From an uncultured Lachnospiraceae bacterium (GTDB taxonomy: Bacteria > Bacillota > Clostridia > Lachnospirales > Lachnospiraceae): a stretch of DNA of 33,163 bases. Location of the stretch: positions 1 through 33,163 of the forward strand of contig CAJUSS010000021.1 in assembly GCA_910588895.1 (NCBI GenBank), read 5' to 3'. The translations under genes and the position numbers were made by a program. Positions 22,033-31,838 of the stretch are shown one piece after another. Position 1 is the stretch's first letter. Each line of letters starts with the position of its first letter. The notes beneath the pieces were generated by a model. That model saw only the letters and a program-made list of their open reading frames with translations. It did not search any database and was not told the DNA's origin.

Positions 22033-23289
22033 ATGACAGGACCATTTGAAAATAAGGAGATCATAGAGCGTGTCCTTTTGATCGGGATCGGCACGGGAGA
22101 TGGCGATGATATAGAGAGCTCCTTATCCGAGCTGTCCCAGCTGGTGGAGACGGCGGGGGCTGTGGTGGTGGGACGGGTGGTGCAGAACCGGGAGAGCGTC
22201 CATCCGGCCACTTATCTTGGGAAGGGCAAGCTGGAGGAGGTCAAATGGCAGATCTGGGAGACGGAGGCCACAGGTGTGGTCTGCGATGACGAGCTGTCCC
22301 CGGCCCAGCTAAAGAATATGGAAAAGGCCCTGGAGACCAAGATCATGGACAGGACCATGGTGATCTTGGATATCTTTGCCTCCCGGGCGGATACGAAGGA
22401 AGGGAACATCCAGGTGGAGCTGGCGCAGTTAAAGTTCCGGGCGGTACGGCTGGTGGGGATGCGGGACTCCCTTTCCCGTTTAGGCGGCGGGATCGGGACG
22501 AGAGGCCCCGGAGAGACCAAGCTGGAGACGGACCGCCGTTTGATCCATCAGCGGATCGGGCAGCTGAAGGCAGAGCTGGAGGATGTGAAGCGGCACCGCC
22601 AGGTATCCAGGCAGCAGCGGATGAGGAGCGGCCTTTTGGTGGCGGCGATCGTGGGCTATACCAATGCAGGCAAGTCCACCCTGCTGAACGCTCTTACCGG
22701 CGCGGATATCCTAGCAGAGGATAAGCTCTTTGCCACATTGGATCCCACGACCAGGAATTTAAAGCTCCCCGGGGGACAGCAGATCCTTTTGACGGATACG
22801 GTGGGGTTTATCCGAAAACTGCCCCATCATCTGATCGAGGCGTTTAAGAGCACCCTGGAGGAGGCCAGATACAGCGATATCATCCTCCATGTGGTGGACA
22901 GCTCCGATCCCTGGATGGAACAGCATATGTATGTGGTCTACGATACCCTGCGGCAGTTGAAGATCCAGGATAAGACCATGGTGACGGTGTTCAACAAGAT
23001 CGATCAGCTTCCGGAAGGGACGATCCTAAAGGACTTTGCCTCGGACTATCAGGTGAAGCTCTCTGCGAGAACGGGGGAGGGGATCGGGGAACTGAAAGAC
23101 GTGCTGGAGGCAGTCCTCCAGAGCCGCAGAGTGTATCTGGAAAAGGTGTTTTCCTATAAAGAAGCGGGAAAGCTGCAGATGATCCGAAAGACGGGGCGGC
23201 TTTTGTCGGAAGAGTATACCGAGGCAGGGATCGCGGTCAAGGCCTATGTGCCGGCGGAGATGTTCGGTCAACTCTTTGAGCAGAGATGA
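22033..23289 (+). CDS. hflX: ribosome-associated GTPase HflX
   Basis: A 418-residue protein, normal length. AAGGAG precedes the ATG. The N-terminal HflX domain has GGGIGTRGPGETKLE (151-165), the family signature, and a basic coiled-coil linker (170-200). The GTPase domain has GYTNAGKS (208-215), DTVG (255-258) and NKID (321-324). HflX splits stalled or hibernating ribosomes, particularly under heat or antibiotic stress. It is the last gene of the operon and is followed by a strong terminator. Confidence 0.95.
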   Translation: MTGPFENKEIIERVLLIGIGTGDGDDIESSLSELSQLVETAGAVVVGRVVQNRESVHPATYLGKGKLEEVKWQIWETEATGVVCDDELSPAQLKNMEKALETKIMDRTMVILDIFASRADTKEGNIQVELAQLKFRAVRLVGMRDSLSRLGGGIGTRGPGETKLETDRRLIHQRIGQLKAELEDVKRHRQVSRQQRMRSGLLVAAIVGYTNAGKSTLLNALTGADILAEDKLFATLDPTTRNLKLPGGQQILLTDTVGFIRKLPHHLIEAFKSTLEEARYSDIILHVVDSSDPWMEQHMYVVYDTLRQLKIQDKTMVTVFNKIDQLPEGTILKDFASDYQVKLSARTGEGIGELKDVLEAVLQSRRVYLEKVFSYKEAGKLQMIRKTGRLLSEEYTEAGIAVKAYVPAEMFGQLFEQR

Positions 23290-23296
23290 AAAAAGG

Positions 23297-23339
23297 CGGC
23301 ATAGAGCATGATGGATCTGCTCTATGCCGTCTCCTTTTT
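23297..23339. terminator. bidirectional terminator after hflX
   Basis: CGGCATAGAGC (23297-23307) pairs perfectly with GCTCTATGCCG (23319-23329). T residues follow on the plus strand (23335-23339) and an A run precedes it (23289-23294), serving the minus strand. It separates hflX from the convergent small gene. Confidence 0.85.
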
Positions 23340-23382
23340 CGTATGTCAGCGCTTTTTGGCAGGGACCACAGCTTGTGGAGCT

Positions 23383-23844
23383 CTAAAAGACCGATGCAGG
23401 CGCCGGGACGGCTGCCTTATCCAGTGCGGAACGGATCGCCTTTAAGAGGATGGCCGAGGTGTATTTCTGCTCGCTCTGGCAGGTGACTGCGTCCAGGGAC
23501 TGGTTCCTTAGGATCTGCTCGGTCAGATCCTGCATAGCAGGCTCCACCAGAGGGTACATAGCGGTCACAGAATCGCTCAGCGATCGCAATGTGATGGAAT
23601 TGATATGGTCCGCGTCTACGGTGACCTCCACATTGACCTGTTCATTGCCAAGTGCGATGGAGGCGGAGTAGACACCGGGTATGTAGCTGGCTGCCGCGGT
23701 GGATGGCTCTGGCAGGGCAGCGGTCTTATCCCGGCGGAACATGATGAGGAACAGGGCGATCAGAAGGATGGCCAGGCCGATGAAGATGGCTGTGTAGATG
23801 ATCTCCTTCATACGCAGGACGATGATCTTGGTTTTGGCGCTCAT
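23383..23844 (-). CDS. single-pass membrane protein with degenerate FMN-binding-like domain
   Basis: A 153-residue protein. Start at 23844 preferred because GGAGG lies 6 bases upstream. One membrane helix (about 14-36) precedes an external domain (53-143) with the FMN-bind pattern: GVYSASIALGN..VNVEVTVDADHINSITL and a C-terminal SLDAVT...YTSAILLKAIRSAL. The flavin-attachment motif TGAT is replaced by TCQSEQKYTS, so covalent flavin is unlikely. Compare the intact DAVTGATITS of the protein at 425-2452. Function unknown; family membership is inferred from pattern. It is alone between terminator and addB and points away from addB. Confidence 0.65.
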   Translation of the reverse strand: MSAKTKIIVLRMKEIIYTAIFIGLAILLIALFLIMFRRDKTAALPEPSTAAASYIPGVYSASIALGNEQVNVEVTVDADHINSITLRSLSDSVTAMYPLVEPAMQDLTEQILRNQSLDAVTCQSEQKYTSAILLKAIRSALDKAAVPAPASVF

Positions 23845-23991
23845 GGGAAACCTCCGCATTCTTTCAGATCCGGTAAGGAGCAGAGGCCTTTTCCCGGATC
23901 GGTTTATTACAGTCTATGAGAGGATCCGGTAAATAGAACAGGGCTTTTGGCACAGCAGCACCGGTCTTTTGTGGCATGACCAGTGAAAATA

Positions 23992-24000
23992 TGCTATACT
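23992..24000 (+). promoter_or_regulatory. extended -10 promoter of addBA
   Basis: TGcTATACT (23992-24000) in the context TATGCTATACT, nearly the same as the promoters at 6341 and 10123. It is about 70 bp before the addB start. No clear -35. Confidence 0.5.
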
Positions 24001-24070
24001 TTTCGAAGATCTTCAGCATCAAAAAACACAGGACCGCGCCGCTATGCGGCAATAAGACAGGAGGGCATAC

Positions 24071-27000
24071 ATGTCATTGCGATTTATCCTAGGCCCGTCA
24101 GGCTCCGGCAAGACCCGGTATCTTTATGAGGGGATCATCCGTGAGTCCATGGCAGACCCAAAGAAGATGTTCCTGCTCCTGGTGCCGGAGCAGTATACCA
24201 TGCAGGCGCAGAAGGAGCTGATCCAGATCCACCCGCGCCACGGGCTGACGAACGTGGATGTGCTCAGCTTTAACCGTTTGGCCTATCGGGTGTTCGAGGA
24301 CCTGGCAGTGGAGACGCTGACGGTGCTGGACGATATGGGAAAGTCCATGGTCTTGCGCAAGGTCCTTTCGGAGAAAAAGGCGGAGCTGCATTTTTATCGG
24401 CGGCATCTGGGACAGATCGGCTTTGTGGACCAGGTGAAATCTCTTTTGTCCGAGCTGTACCAGTATGGGGTCACGCCTGCGCTGCTCAATGAGCTTGGGG
24501 AGAAGGCGGATCAGCCGATCTTAAAGGAGAAGCTAAAGGATCTGAGCCTGATGTTTGGCGCTTTTCAGGCATTCATCCAGGATAAGTTCACCACCGCGGA
24601 GGAAGTGCTGGACCTTTGCTGCAGGGAGCTGCCCCGCTGGGAGAAGCTTGCAAGGAGCAAGATATTCTTAGACGGGTTCACTGGGTTCACGCCGGTCCAG
24701 TATCGTATCCTGGAGATCTGCTTAAAGGACTGTGAGCAGGTACAGGCGGCGGTGACCGTAGATACCAGAGAGACGGTCTATGCGGAGGCGGAGAAGATGG
24801 AGCTCTTTTATATGAGCCGTCATATGATCTGCAGGCTGATCGATGCGGCCTCAGATGCCGGGGCCGTCCATGAGCCCGATGTGGTCTTAGACGGGCGGCC
24901 TCCTGTACGGTTTAAGGAAAGCCCCAGACTGGCCTATCTGGAGAGCCGGTTTGACCGCTACTTAAGGAAGGATGCCGGAGAGGGGCAGAGGCCTCCGTCC
25001 GGCAGAGGAGAGGGAGAGGAGATCTTGCTGGTCCAGGCCAAAGATCCGGTAAAAGAGGTGCGCTTTGTGTGCGACCAGATCCAGCAGGGCCTGCGCCGCG
25101 GTCTGCGGTTTCGGGATATGGCGGTGATAACGGGAGATCTGGCCTCTTATGGACGGGAGATCCGCCGGCAGTTCGAGGAGCACGGGGTCCCCTATTTTTT
25201 GGATGATAAAAAAAGTATCCTCTCCGACCCGCTGGTGGAGCTGATACGGTCTGCTTTAGAGACGGTCCGGCTGGACTTTCCCTATGAGAGCCTGTTCCGC
25301 TGCCTAAAGACCGGGCTGGTCCTGGGCGGGGGGCTGGAGGAGTCGGCGCAGGAGACGGGGACAAAGCAGCCGGAGGAGCTCCAGGAAGGTTTGGATCGGC
25401 TGGAGAATTATGTAAAAGCTCTGGGGATCCGAGGCTACAAGCGCTGGTCTTCTGTCTGGGAACGACAGTACCGGGGAGCCGAAGCTCTGGATCTGGAGGC
25501 CATAGACCAGCTGCGTCAGGCAGTCTGCGGCGCATTTTCCCCCCTGCGGGAGGGGATGAAGGAAAAGGACGGAACAGGAGCCAGCAGGACAGCCGTGCTG
25601 CGGGCATTTTTGGAGAGTCTCGCCTTGGAGGAAAAGCTCCGGACAAAAGCGGACCGCCTGATGGAAGAGGGATTTCCTACATTGTCAAAGGAATACAGCC
25701 AGGTCTATGGGCTCACCATGGAGCTCTTGGACCGTTTGGAGGCCCTTTTGGGGGATGAGCCCATGAGCCTTAAGGAATATGCCCAGGTCCTGGACGCCGG
25801 CTTTTCCCAGATCAAGGTGGGCGCGATCCCGGCCACGGTGGACCGGGTGGTGGTGGGCGATATCACCAGGACCCGTTTGGATGCGGTGAAGGTCTTATAT
25901 TTTGTGGGGGTCAATGAGGGCGTGGTCCCCCAGCGGAAGGAGACCAGAGGGCTCTTGACGGACGAGGAAAGAGGATTTTTTGCCAGCCAGCAGGTAGAGT
26001 TGGCGCCCACAGCCAGGGAGAACGGACTGATGCAGCATTTTTACCTGTATCGGATGCTGACCAAGCCCTCCCGGCAGCTGGTGGTGACCTATGCGGCTTC
26101 TAATGGGAGTGGAAAGGAGCTGGAGCCATCCTTGCTGATCCGGGAGCTTGTGGAGCTGTTCCAGGGGGCGCTGAAGGTCCGGGAGGCGGGGGAGGTCCAA
26201 AAAACCCTGCTGCCTTACTCGGAAGAGGAGGCTGTCCGTCTGCTGGCCGAAGGTCTGCGGGAGTACCGGGACAGCAGGGGATGCCGGGAGGCGGAGCTTT
26301 TGGAGCTTTTTTCCTACCTGCACCGTCATCCTCAGCGCCGCGGGCAGGCAGAGCAGCTGGTGGGAGCCTACGGCTATGCCTATCAGGAAAAGGGCATCGG
26401 ACGGGCGGCGGCCAGAGCCCTTTACGGGAACATCCTCCAGGGGAGCGTGACCCGACTGGAGCTTTATGCGGCCTGTGCCTATTCCCATTTCCTGCGCTAC
26501 GGTCTGGAGCTTTTAGAGCGGCAGGAATATGAGCTGGGAGCGGTGGATATGGGGAACCTGTTCCATCAGTCCTTAGATCTTTGTTTCCGGTCCATGATGG
26601 ATCGGGGGATGGACCTGGCCGAGCTTTCTGATGAGCAGCGGAAGGAGCTGGTAGCAGGGAGTGTGGCCAAAGCGGCGGAGGATTATGGCAATACCATCCT
26701 CCACAGCTCCTTTCGCAATGCCTATCTGATCCGCAAGCTGTCCAGGATCACGGAGCGGACCATGTGGGCTTTGGGGGAGCAGCTGAAAAAGGGCGATTTC
26801 AAGCCGGCAGGCTTTGAGGTGTCCTTTTCCGCGGCAGATGACCTGGCTTCTATGAAGATCGCGCTGTCAGAGGATGAGGCGCTGCATCTTAAGGGACGGA
26901 TCGACCGGATGGATCTTAGCGAGGATGAGACCCATGTGTATGTGAAGATCATCGACTACAAATCAGGATCTGCCAGCTTCGACCTGGCGGCGCTCTACTA

Positions 27001-27619
27001 TGGCCTGCAGCTGCAGCTGGTGATCTACATGGACGCGGCGGTGGAGATGGAAAAACGGCGGCACCCAGATAAGGAGGTGGTCCCCGCCGGACTGTTCTAC
27101 TACCATGTCCAGGACCCGATGGTGGAAAAGAAGGAGGCCATGACGCCGGAGGAGATCGAGGATAAGATCAAGGCCCAGCTTAGGATGGATGGTCTGGTGA
27201 ACAGCGACCTGCAGGTGATCGGCAGGCTGGATAAGGAGATCGAGGGGGCATCGGATGTGATCCCGGTGGTCTTAAAGTCCGGTATGATCTTGGAGGCCAG
27301 ATCCTCGGTGGCCAGTGGGAAACGGTTTGGCTTCCTTAAAGACTATGTGCGGAGCAGATGCCAAAAGACCGGACAGGAGATCTTGAACGGGGATATCGGG
27401 ATGCGGCCCATGAAGCGGGGGGAGCGGACAGGCTGCGACTATTGCCCATATCATGCGGTATGTGGGTTTGACCGGAAGACAGCGGGCCATGTGTATCGGC
27501 GCTTGAGGAATATGAAGCCGGAGGAGATCTGGGAGGAGATCATCCCGAAAGAGGATCCGGACGGTGAGGTGGAGGATGGTACAGAGAAAATGGAAGAGGA
27601 GGGAGAGGGATGGCGATGA
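24071..27619 (+). CDS. addB: ATP-dependent helicase/deoxyribonuclease subunit B
   Basis: A 1182-residue protein, normal for AddB; GGAGG lies 6 bases before the ATG. Walker A is GPSGSGKT (8-15). The C-terminal RecB-like nuclease has IDYKSG with Asp962 and Lys964. Four cysteines that hold the AddB iron-sulphur cluster are visible: Cys802, Cys1122, Cys1125 and Cys1131 (CDYCPYHAVC). With AddA it resects double-strand breaks up to Chi-like sites for RecA loading. The stop codon overlaps the addA start by 10 bp. Confidence 0.95.
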   Translation: MSLRFILGPSGSGKTRYLYEGIIRESMADPKKMFLLLVPEQYTMQAQKELIQIHPRHGLTNVDVLSFNRLAYRVFEDLAVETLTVLDDMGKSMVLRKVLSEKKAELHFYRRHLGQIGFVDQVKSLLSELYQYGVTPALLNELGEKADQPILKEKLKDLSLMFGAFQAFIQDKFTTAEEVLDLCCRELPRWEKLARSKIFLDGFTGFTPVQYRILEICLKDCEQVQAAVTVDTRETVYAEAEKMELFYMSRHMICRLIDAASDAGAVHEPDVVLDGRPPVRFKESPRLAYLESRFDRYLRKDAGEGQRPPSGRGEGEEILLVQAKDPVKEVRFVCDQIQQGLRRGLRFRDMAVITGDLASYGREIRRQFEEHGVPYFLDDKKSILSDPLVELIRSALETVRLDFPYESLFRCLKTGLVLGGGLEESAQETGTKQPEELQEGLDRLENYVKALGIRGYKRWSSVWERQYRGAEALDLEAIDQLRQAVCGAFSPLREGMKEKDGTGASRTAVLRAFLESLALEEKLRTKADRLMEEGFPTLSKEYSQVYGLTMELLDRLEALLGDEPMSLKEYAQVLDAGFSQIKVGAIPATVDRVVVGDITRTRLDAVKVLYFVGVNEGVVPQRKETRGLLTDEERGFFASQQVELAPTARENGLMQHFYLYRMLTKPSRQLVVTYAASNGSGKELEPSLLIRELVELFQGALKVREAGEVQKTLLPYSEEEAVRLLAEGLREYRDSRGCREAELLELFSYLHRHPQRRGQAEQLVGAYGYAYQEKGIGRAAARALYGNILQGSVTRLELYAACAYSHFLRYGLELLERQEYELGAVDMGNLFHQSLDLCFRSMMDRGMDLAELSDEQRKELVAGSVAKAAEDYGNTILHSSFRNAYLIRKLSRITERTMWALGEQLKKGDFKPAGFEVSFSAADDLASMKIALSEDEALHLKGRIDRMDLSEDETHVYVKIIDYKSGSASFDLAALYYGLQLQLVIYMDAAVEMEKRRHPDKEVVPAGLFYYHVQDPMVEKKEAMTPEEIEDKIKAQLRMDGLVNSDLQVIGRLDKEIEGASDVIPVVLKSGMILEARSSVASGKRFGFLKDYVRSRCQKTGQEILNGDIGMRPMKRGERTGCDYCPYHAVCGFDRKTAGHVYRRLRNMKPEEIWEEIIPKEDPDGEVEDGTEKMEEEGEGWR

Positions 27620-30600
27620 CATGGACGGCGGACCAGCAGAGGGTCATTGACAGCAGGGACAGGAACCTGCTGGTCTCTGCGGCCGCAGGGAGCGGAAAGA
27701 CCGCGGTGCTGGTGGAGCGCATCGTAAAGATGGTGACGGACGACCGCCATCCGGTCGACCTAGACCGGCTCTTGGTGATGACCTTTACCAACGCCGCAGC
27801 CGCTCAGATGCGGGAGCGTATCGCCCGAGCGCTCCAGGAAAGGCTTAAAAGTACGCCGGAGGATGCCCGGCTGCGGCTGCAGGCGGCCCTGGTCCCCCAT
27901 GCGCAGATCCAGACGATCGACAGTTTCTGCCTGTCCCTGATCCGGAGCCATTATGCGGGGCTGGACATCGACCCCTCCTTTCGGGTGGGGGATGAGGGGG
28001 AGCTGACCTTGCTGAAGGGGGATGTGCTGGCAGAGCTTTTGGAGGAGCGCTACGAGGCCGGGGGAGAAGCCTTCGAGCTTTTTGTGGAGACCTATGGGGG
28101 CGATAAAACGGATTCGGGGATCGAGGAGGCTATCCGCCAGGTCTATCAGGCCTGTGTCAGCCATCCCTGGCCCGATCGGTGGCTGGAAGGCTGTCGAAAG
28201 GAATTTGATGAGGAAAATGCGGAGCATTTCACAGACAGTCCCTGGGCAGCGTTCCTTTTGCAGGAAGTAAAGCTTAAGATGAGAGGATACGCCGAGCAGC
28301 TGGAGCAGGCACTTAAGCTGTGCGGGGAGCCTGACGGGCCTGAGGTCTATCTTGCCACGATCCGGACGGAGCGGGAGCTGGTCATCCAGATCGGGGAGGC
28401 AGACGGCTTTGCGCAGTTAAAGGAGCGGCTGTCGGCGGCGGCCTTTGGCAGGCTGCCGGCGGCCCGGAAAAAGGATATCGATCCGGAAAAGAAGGAACAG
28501 GTCAAGGCCATCCGGGACCGGGTGAAAAAAGGCGTCTTAAAATGTAAGGAAAGCTATGCCGTCCAGACCATGGAGGAGATACGGGCAGGGATCGCAGGCT
28601 GCGCTCCGGCGGTGCGGCAGCTGATCGACCTGACCGGCGCGTTCATGGAGCGCTACCAGCAGGCGAAGAAGGAGCGGGATCTGGTGGATTTCAGCGACTT
28701 AGAGCATTATGCCCTGCAGATCCTCTACCAGGACGGGGCGCCATCTTTGGTGGCAGACCAGCTGAGCTGCCGGTATGTGGAGATCCTGGTGGATGAGTAT
28801 CAGGACAGCAACCTGGTGCAGGAGGCCTTGATCTGGGCCTTATCCGGGGAGCGCTTTGGGAGGCCGGATGTGTTCATGGTGGGGGATGTGAAGCAGAGCA
28901 TCTACCGTTTCCGTCAGGCAAGGCCGGAGCTCTTTCTGGAAAAATACGATACCTATGGGCGGGAAGAAGGGCCATACCAGAAGATCGAGCTGCAAAAAAA
29001 TTTCCGCAGCCGCAGCCAGGTGCTCACGAGCATCAACCAGGTGTTTTCCCAGATCATGGACAGCAGCCTGGGCAAGATCCGGTATACCAGGGAGGCGGCG
29101 CTGTACCCTGGCGCTCTCTTTCCCGAGGTGGAGGAGGACAGCCTTTTTGGCGGGATCGGGGAGCCGGCAGAAGGGTCTAGAAAAGGAGCGGATCCATATC
29201 GCACAGAGCTCTTTCTGGTGGATACCGGGAGCCGGGAGCTTTCCAGCCTGGACGAGGAGGCGAGAGATCTGACCAGCCGTGAGATCGAGGTGAAGCTGGC
29301 GGTCCGTGAGATCTTCAGGCTGACCGACCCGGAGCATGGGCTCCTTATCTGGGACAAGGAGGAGGAACGGTATCGGAGAGCCAGATATGGGGATATCGTG
29401 ATCCTTTTGAGGAGCCTTTCCGGTTGGGCGGAGCCCTTTGTGAACGGGTTGATGGACGAAGGTATCCCGGCGTTTGCCCAGTCTCAGAGCGGGTATTTTG
29501 ATACCACAGAGGTGGAGACCATTTTAAGCCTCCTGTCGGTGATCGATAATCCCATGCAGGATATCCCCCTGGCGGCGGTGATGCGCTCGCCGATCGTGGG
29601 GATGAGCGACGAGGAGCTGGCCTGGATGATGGCCCGGTTTAAGAGAAGGGCCAAAAAAGGGCAGGACAGAGGGATCTATGGGGCATGGCGTATGTGGCTG
29701 GAAGAAGGGCGGCCGGTCGGAGCGGCCGGTGCAGATGGAACGGAAGAGGGGGGAGCAAAAGGAAACGGAGCGGAAAAAGATGACTGGGAGGATATGGAAG
29801 ACGGCGGGGGACGAAGGATCGTGCCGGGGATACCCGGGCAGCAGGAGATCGATCGGAAACTGAAACGAGCGGATGCGCTCCTGACCCGCTTCCGTTACCT
29901 GGCGAAGATCTTGCCGATCCATCAGCTTTTAGAGCTGCTCTACCGGGAGACGGGCTACTATGCCTATGTGTCTGCCATGCCTGCAGGGGAGACCAGACAG
30001 GCCAACCTAGAACTCCTGATCGAAAAGGCGGCGGCTTATGAGAGCACCAGCTACCAGGGCGTGTTCCACTTTATCCGCTATATCGAGAAGCTGAAAAAAG
30101 TGGACACCGATCTTGGGGAAGCGGCAGTGGCCGGTGCAAAGGAGCGGACCGTGAAGATCATGAGCATCCACAAGAGCAAGGGGCTGGAATTTCCGATCGT
30201 GATCTTAGCGGGGATGGGGAAACGGTTCAACAAACAGGATGCCTACGGTCGTCTGCTGATCGATCCGGATCTGGGCGTGGGGGCCGACCATATCGATCTG
30301 GAGCAGCGTGTGAAGAGCGCCACCTTAAAAAAGCAGGTGTTAAAGCGCAAGCTGGAGCTGGAGGGCATGGGCGAGGAGCTGCGGGTCCTCTACGTGGCCA
30401 TGACCAGAGCCAAGGAAAAGCTGATCATGACCGGAACGGATATCCACCTGGAAAATAAGCTGGAGAAATGGGGGATCGACCTTTTGACCGGCGGAGAGAT
30501 GGTCACGTTTGGAGGCGGTCAAGGCCACCATACGCCTGCCGGTGCCGCGTCCGCTGGTGCCGTGCCTGCTTGTACGTCGTCTGTCCGCGCCGACTCCTTC

Positions 30601-31653
30601 CCTGACCCGCTGTCATATACGGTCCTGACCGGAGCCGGCTCCTATCTGGACTGGATCCTCATGGCATTGCCGCGCACGGCAGGCACGATCGCCTGCAGCC
30701 AGGTCCCGGCGGCCTCTTTTATCGGGCGGGAGGTGCTGCGGCAGATGGAAAAGCAGGCTTCCAAGGAGATGCTTTTAGAACAGTCAAAGGAAAAGGTCTG
30801 GGATGAGGCTTACCGAGAGAGCCTGCGGGAGGCGATGGAGTATACCTACCCCCATGGAGCCGATGTGGGGGTGTACGCCATGATGTCCGTTTCTGAGCTG
30901 AAAAGGCGCAGCCAAAAGGAGGAGTACGGGGGCGTCATGGAGCTGGTGCCACAGATGGAAGAGACAGCCTGTAATACAGCGGCGGATGGAGAGGCCGGGC
31001 AGGCGGCATCTGACCAGAGGCGCGATCGGTCAGGCGCGGCTGGTCCGTTACAGAGTGGACCTGACCAGCCGATAAAGGAACGAGAGCAGACAGAGCGCGC
31101 GGGCGCCGAAACCGGCAAGAGCCGCCTTAGACAGGGCTTTGGCGGCGCGGCTCGGGGCAGCGCCTACCATCGCGCCTTGGAGCTGCTGTCCATGGCGGAG
31201 TGTTGCTCCTTTAAAGATGTAGTGTGCAGGCTGGATGGACTGGTGGAGAGCGGGCGCTTCCTGCGGCAGGAGAGAAAGCTGGTGGACGCCCATATCCTGT
31301 GGGAGTTTTTTAAAAGTCCCCTGGGGCAGCGCCTAAAAAAAGCGGAGCAGGAAGGCTGCCTCCACAAGGAGCAGCAGTTCATGATCGGCATCCGGGCCCG
31401 CGAGATGGATCTGGCCGATTCCGACGAGCTGGTGCTGGTCCAGGGTGTGATCGACGCCTACATAGAGGAGGCGGACAAGACGGTGCTGATCGACTATAAG
31501 ACCGACCGGGTGGAACGGGCCGAAGAGCTTAAAAAACGCTATCAGGTCCAGCTGCGCTACTACATCCGGGCTCTGGAACAGGTGACGGAAAAGCCGGTAA
31601 AAGAGGCGGTCCTCTACTCCCTGCACCTGCAGCAGGCGATCCGTGTCCTATAA
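27610..31653 (+). CDS. addA: ATP-dependent helicase/nuclease subunit A
   Basis: A 1347-residue UvrD-like helicase-nuclease. Start at 27610 chosen because GGAGG lies 7 bases upstream; ATG at 27616 is the alternative. Walker A AAGSGKT (25-31), Walker B VDEYQDS (394-400) and the C-terminal nuclease motif IDYKTD (Asp1295, Lys1297) are present. It is longer than many AddA proteins (about 1230). Extra length comes from low-complexity insertions near residue 700-735 (Gly/Glu/Asp-rich) and near 1115-1170 (Gln/Ala/Gly-rich). It supplies the 3'-5' helicase and one nuclease of AddAB. Confidence 0.95.
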   Translation: MAMTWTADQQRVIDSRDRNLLVSAAAGSGKTAVLVERIVKMVTDDRHPVDLDRLLVMTFTNAAAAQMRERIARALQERLKSTPEDARLRLQAALVPHAQIQTIDSFCLSLIRSHYAGLDIDPSFRVGDEGELTLLKGDVLAELLEERYEAGGEAFELFVETYGGDKTDSGIEEAIRQVYQACVSHPWPDRWLEGCRKEFDEENAEHFTDSPWAAFLLQEVKLKMRGYAEQLEQALKLCGEPDGPEVYLATIRTERELVIQIGEADGFAQLKERLSAAAFGRLPAARKKDIDPEKKEQVKAIRDRVKKGVLKCKESYAVQTMEEIRAGIAGCAPAVRQLIDLTGAFMERYQQAKKERDLVDFSDLEHYALQILYQDGAPSLVADQLSCRYVEILVDEYQDSNLVQEALIWALSGERFGRPDVFMVGDVKQSIYRFRQARPELFLEKYDTYGREEGPYQKIELQKNFRSRSQVLTSINQVFSQIMDSSLGKIRYTREAALYPGALFPEVEEDSLFGGIGEPAEGSRKGADPYRTELFLVDTGSRELSSLDEEARDLTSREIEVKLAVREIFRLTDPEHGLLIWDKEEERYRRARYGDIVILLRSLSGWAEPFVNGLMDEGIPAFAQSQSGYFDTTEVETILSLLSVIDNPMQDIPLAAVMRSPIVGMSDEELAWMMARFKRRAKKGQDRGIYGAWRMWLEEGRPVGAAGADGTEEGGAKGNGAEKDDWEDMEDGGGRRIVPGIPGQQEIDRKLKRADALLTRFRYLAKILPIHQLLELLYRETGYYAYVSAMPAGETRQANLELLIEKAAAYESTSYQGVFHFIRYIEKLKKVDTDLGEAAVAGAKERTVKIMSIHKSKGLEFPIVILAGMGKRFNKQDAYGRLLIDPDLGVGADHIDLEQRVKSATLKKQVLKRKLELEGMGEELRVLYVAMTRAKEKLIMTGTDIHLENKLEKWGIDLLTGGEMVTFGGGQGHHTPAGAASAGAVPACTSSVRADSFPDPLSYTVLTGAGSYLDWILMALPRTAGTIACSQVPAASFIGREVLRQMEKQASKEMLLEQSKEKVWDEAYRESLREAMEYTYPHGADVGVYAMMSVSELKRRSQKEEYGGVMELVPQMEETACNTAADGEAGQAASDQRRDRSGAAGPLQSGPDQPIKEREQTERAGAETGKSRLRQGFGGAARGSAYHRALELLSMAECCSFKDVVCRLDGLVESGRFLRQERKLVDAHILWEFFKSPLGQRLKKAEQEGCLHKEQQFMIGIRAREMDLADSDELVLVQGVIDAYIEEADKTVLIDYKTDRVERAEELKKRYQVQLRYYIRALEQVTEKPVKEAVLYSLHLQQAIRVL

Positions 31654-31679
31654 CTTGTACAAAGTGACCAATGATAGCC

Positions 31680-31708
31680 AGATATTGCATTTTTTGAAAA
31701 AAATATCT
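31680..31708. promoter_or_regulatory. AT-rich inverted repeat between addA and ppdK
   Basis: AGATATT (31680-31686) pairs with AATATCT (31702-31708), enclosing TTTTTT-G-AAAAAA. It abuts the ppdK -35 box. It may be an operator or curved DNA, or a weak addA transcript end. Confidence 0.35.
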
Positions 31709-31735
31709 TTACTGGTCTCGGATTTGTGTTATACT
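31708..31735 (+). promoter_or_regulatory. promoter of the PPDK gene
   Basis: TTTACT (31708-31713), 16-base spacer, TATACT (31730-31735). The implied leader is about 100 nt. Confidence 0.55.
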
Positions 31736-31838
31736 ATAGCCAGGCCGCTCGGTGGCTGATCTGTATGGGGAAGATAGTCCATGAGCGGCAGGATACACCA
31801 CAAAGGATTCTAAATATCTTTAGGAGGAAATGTAACGT

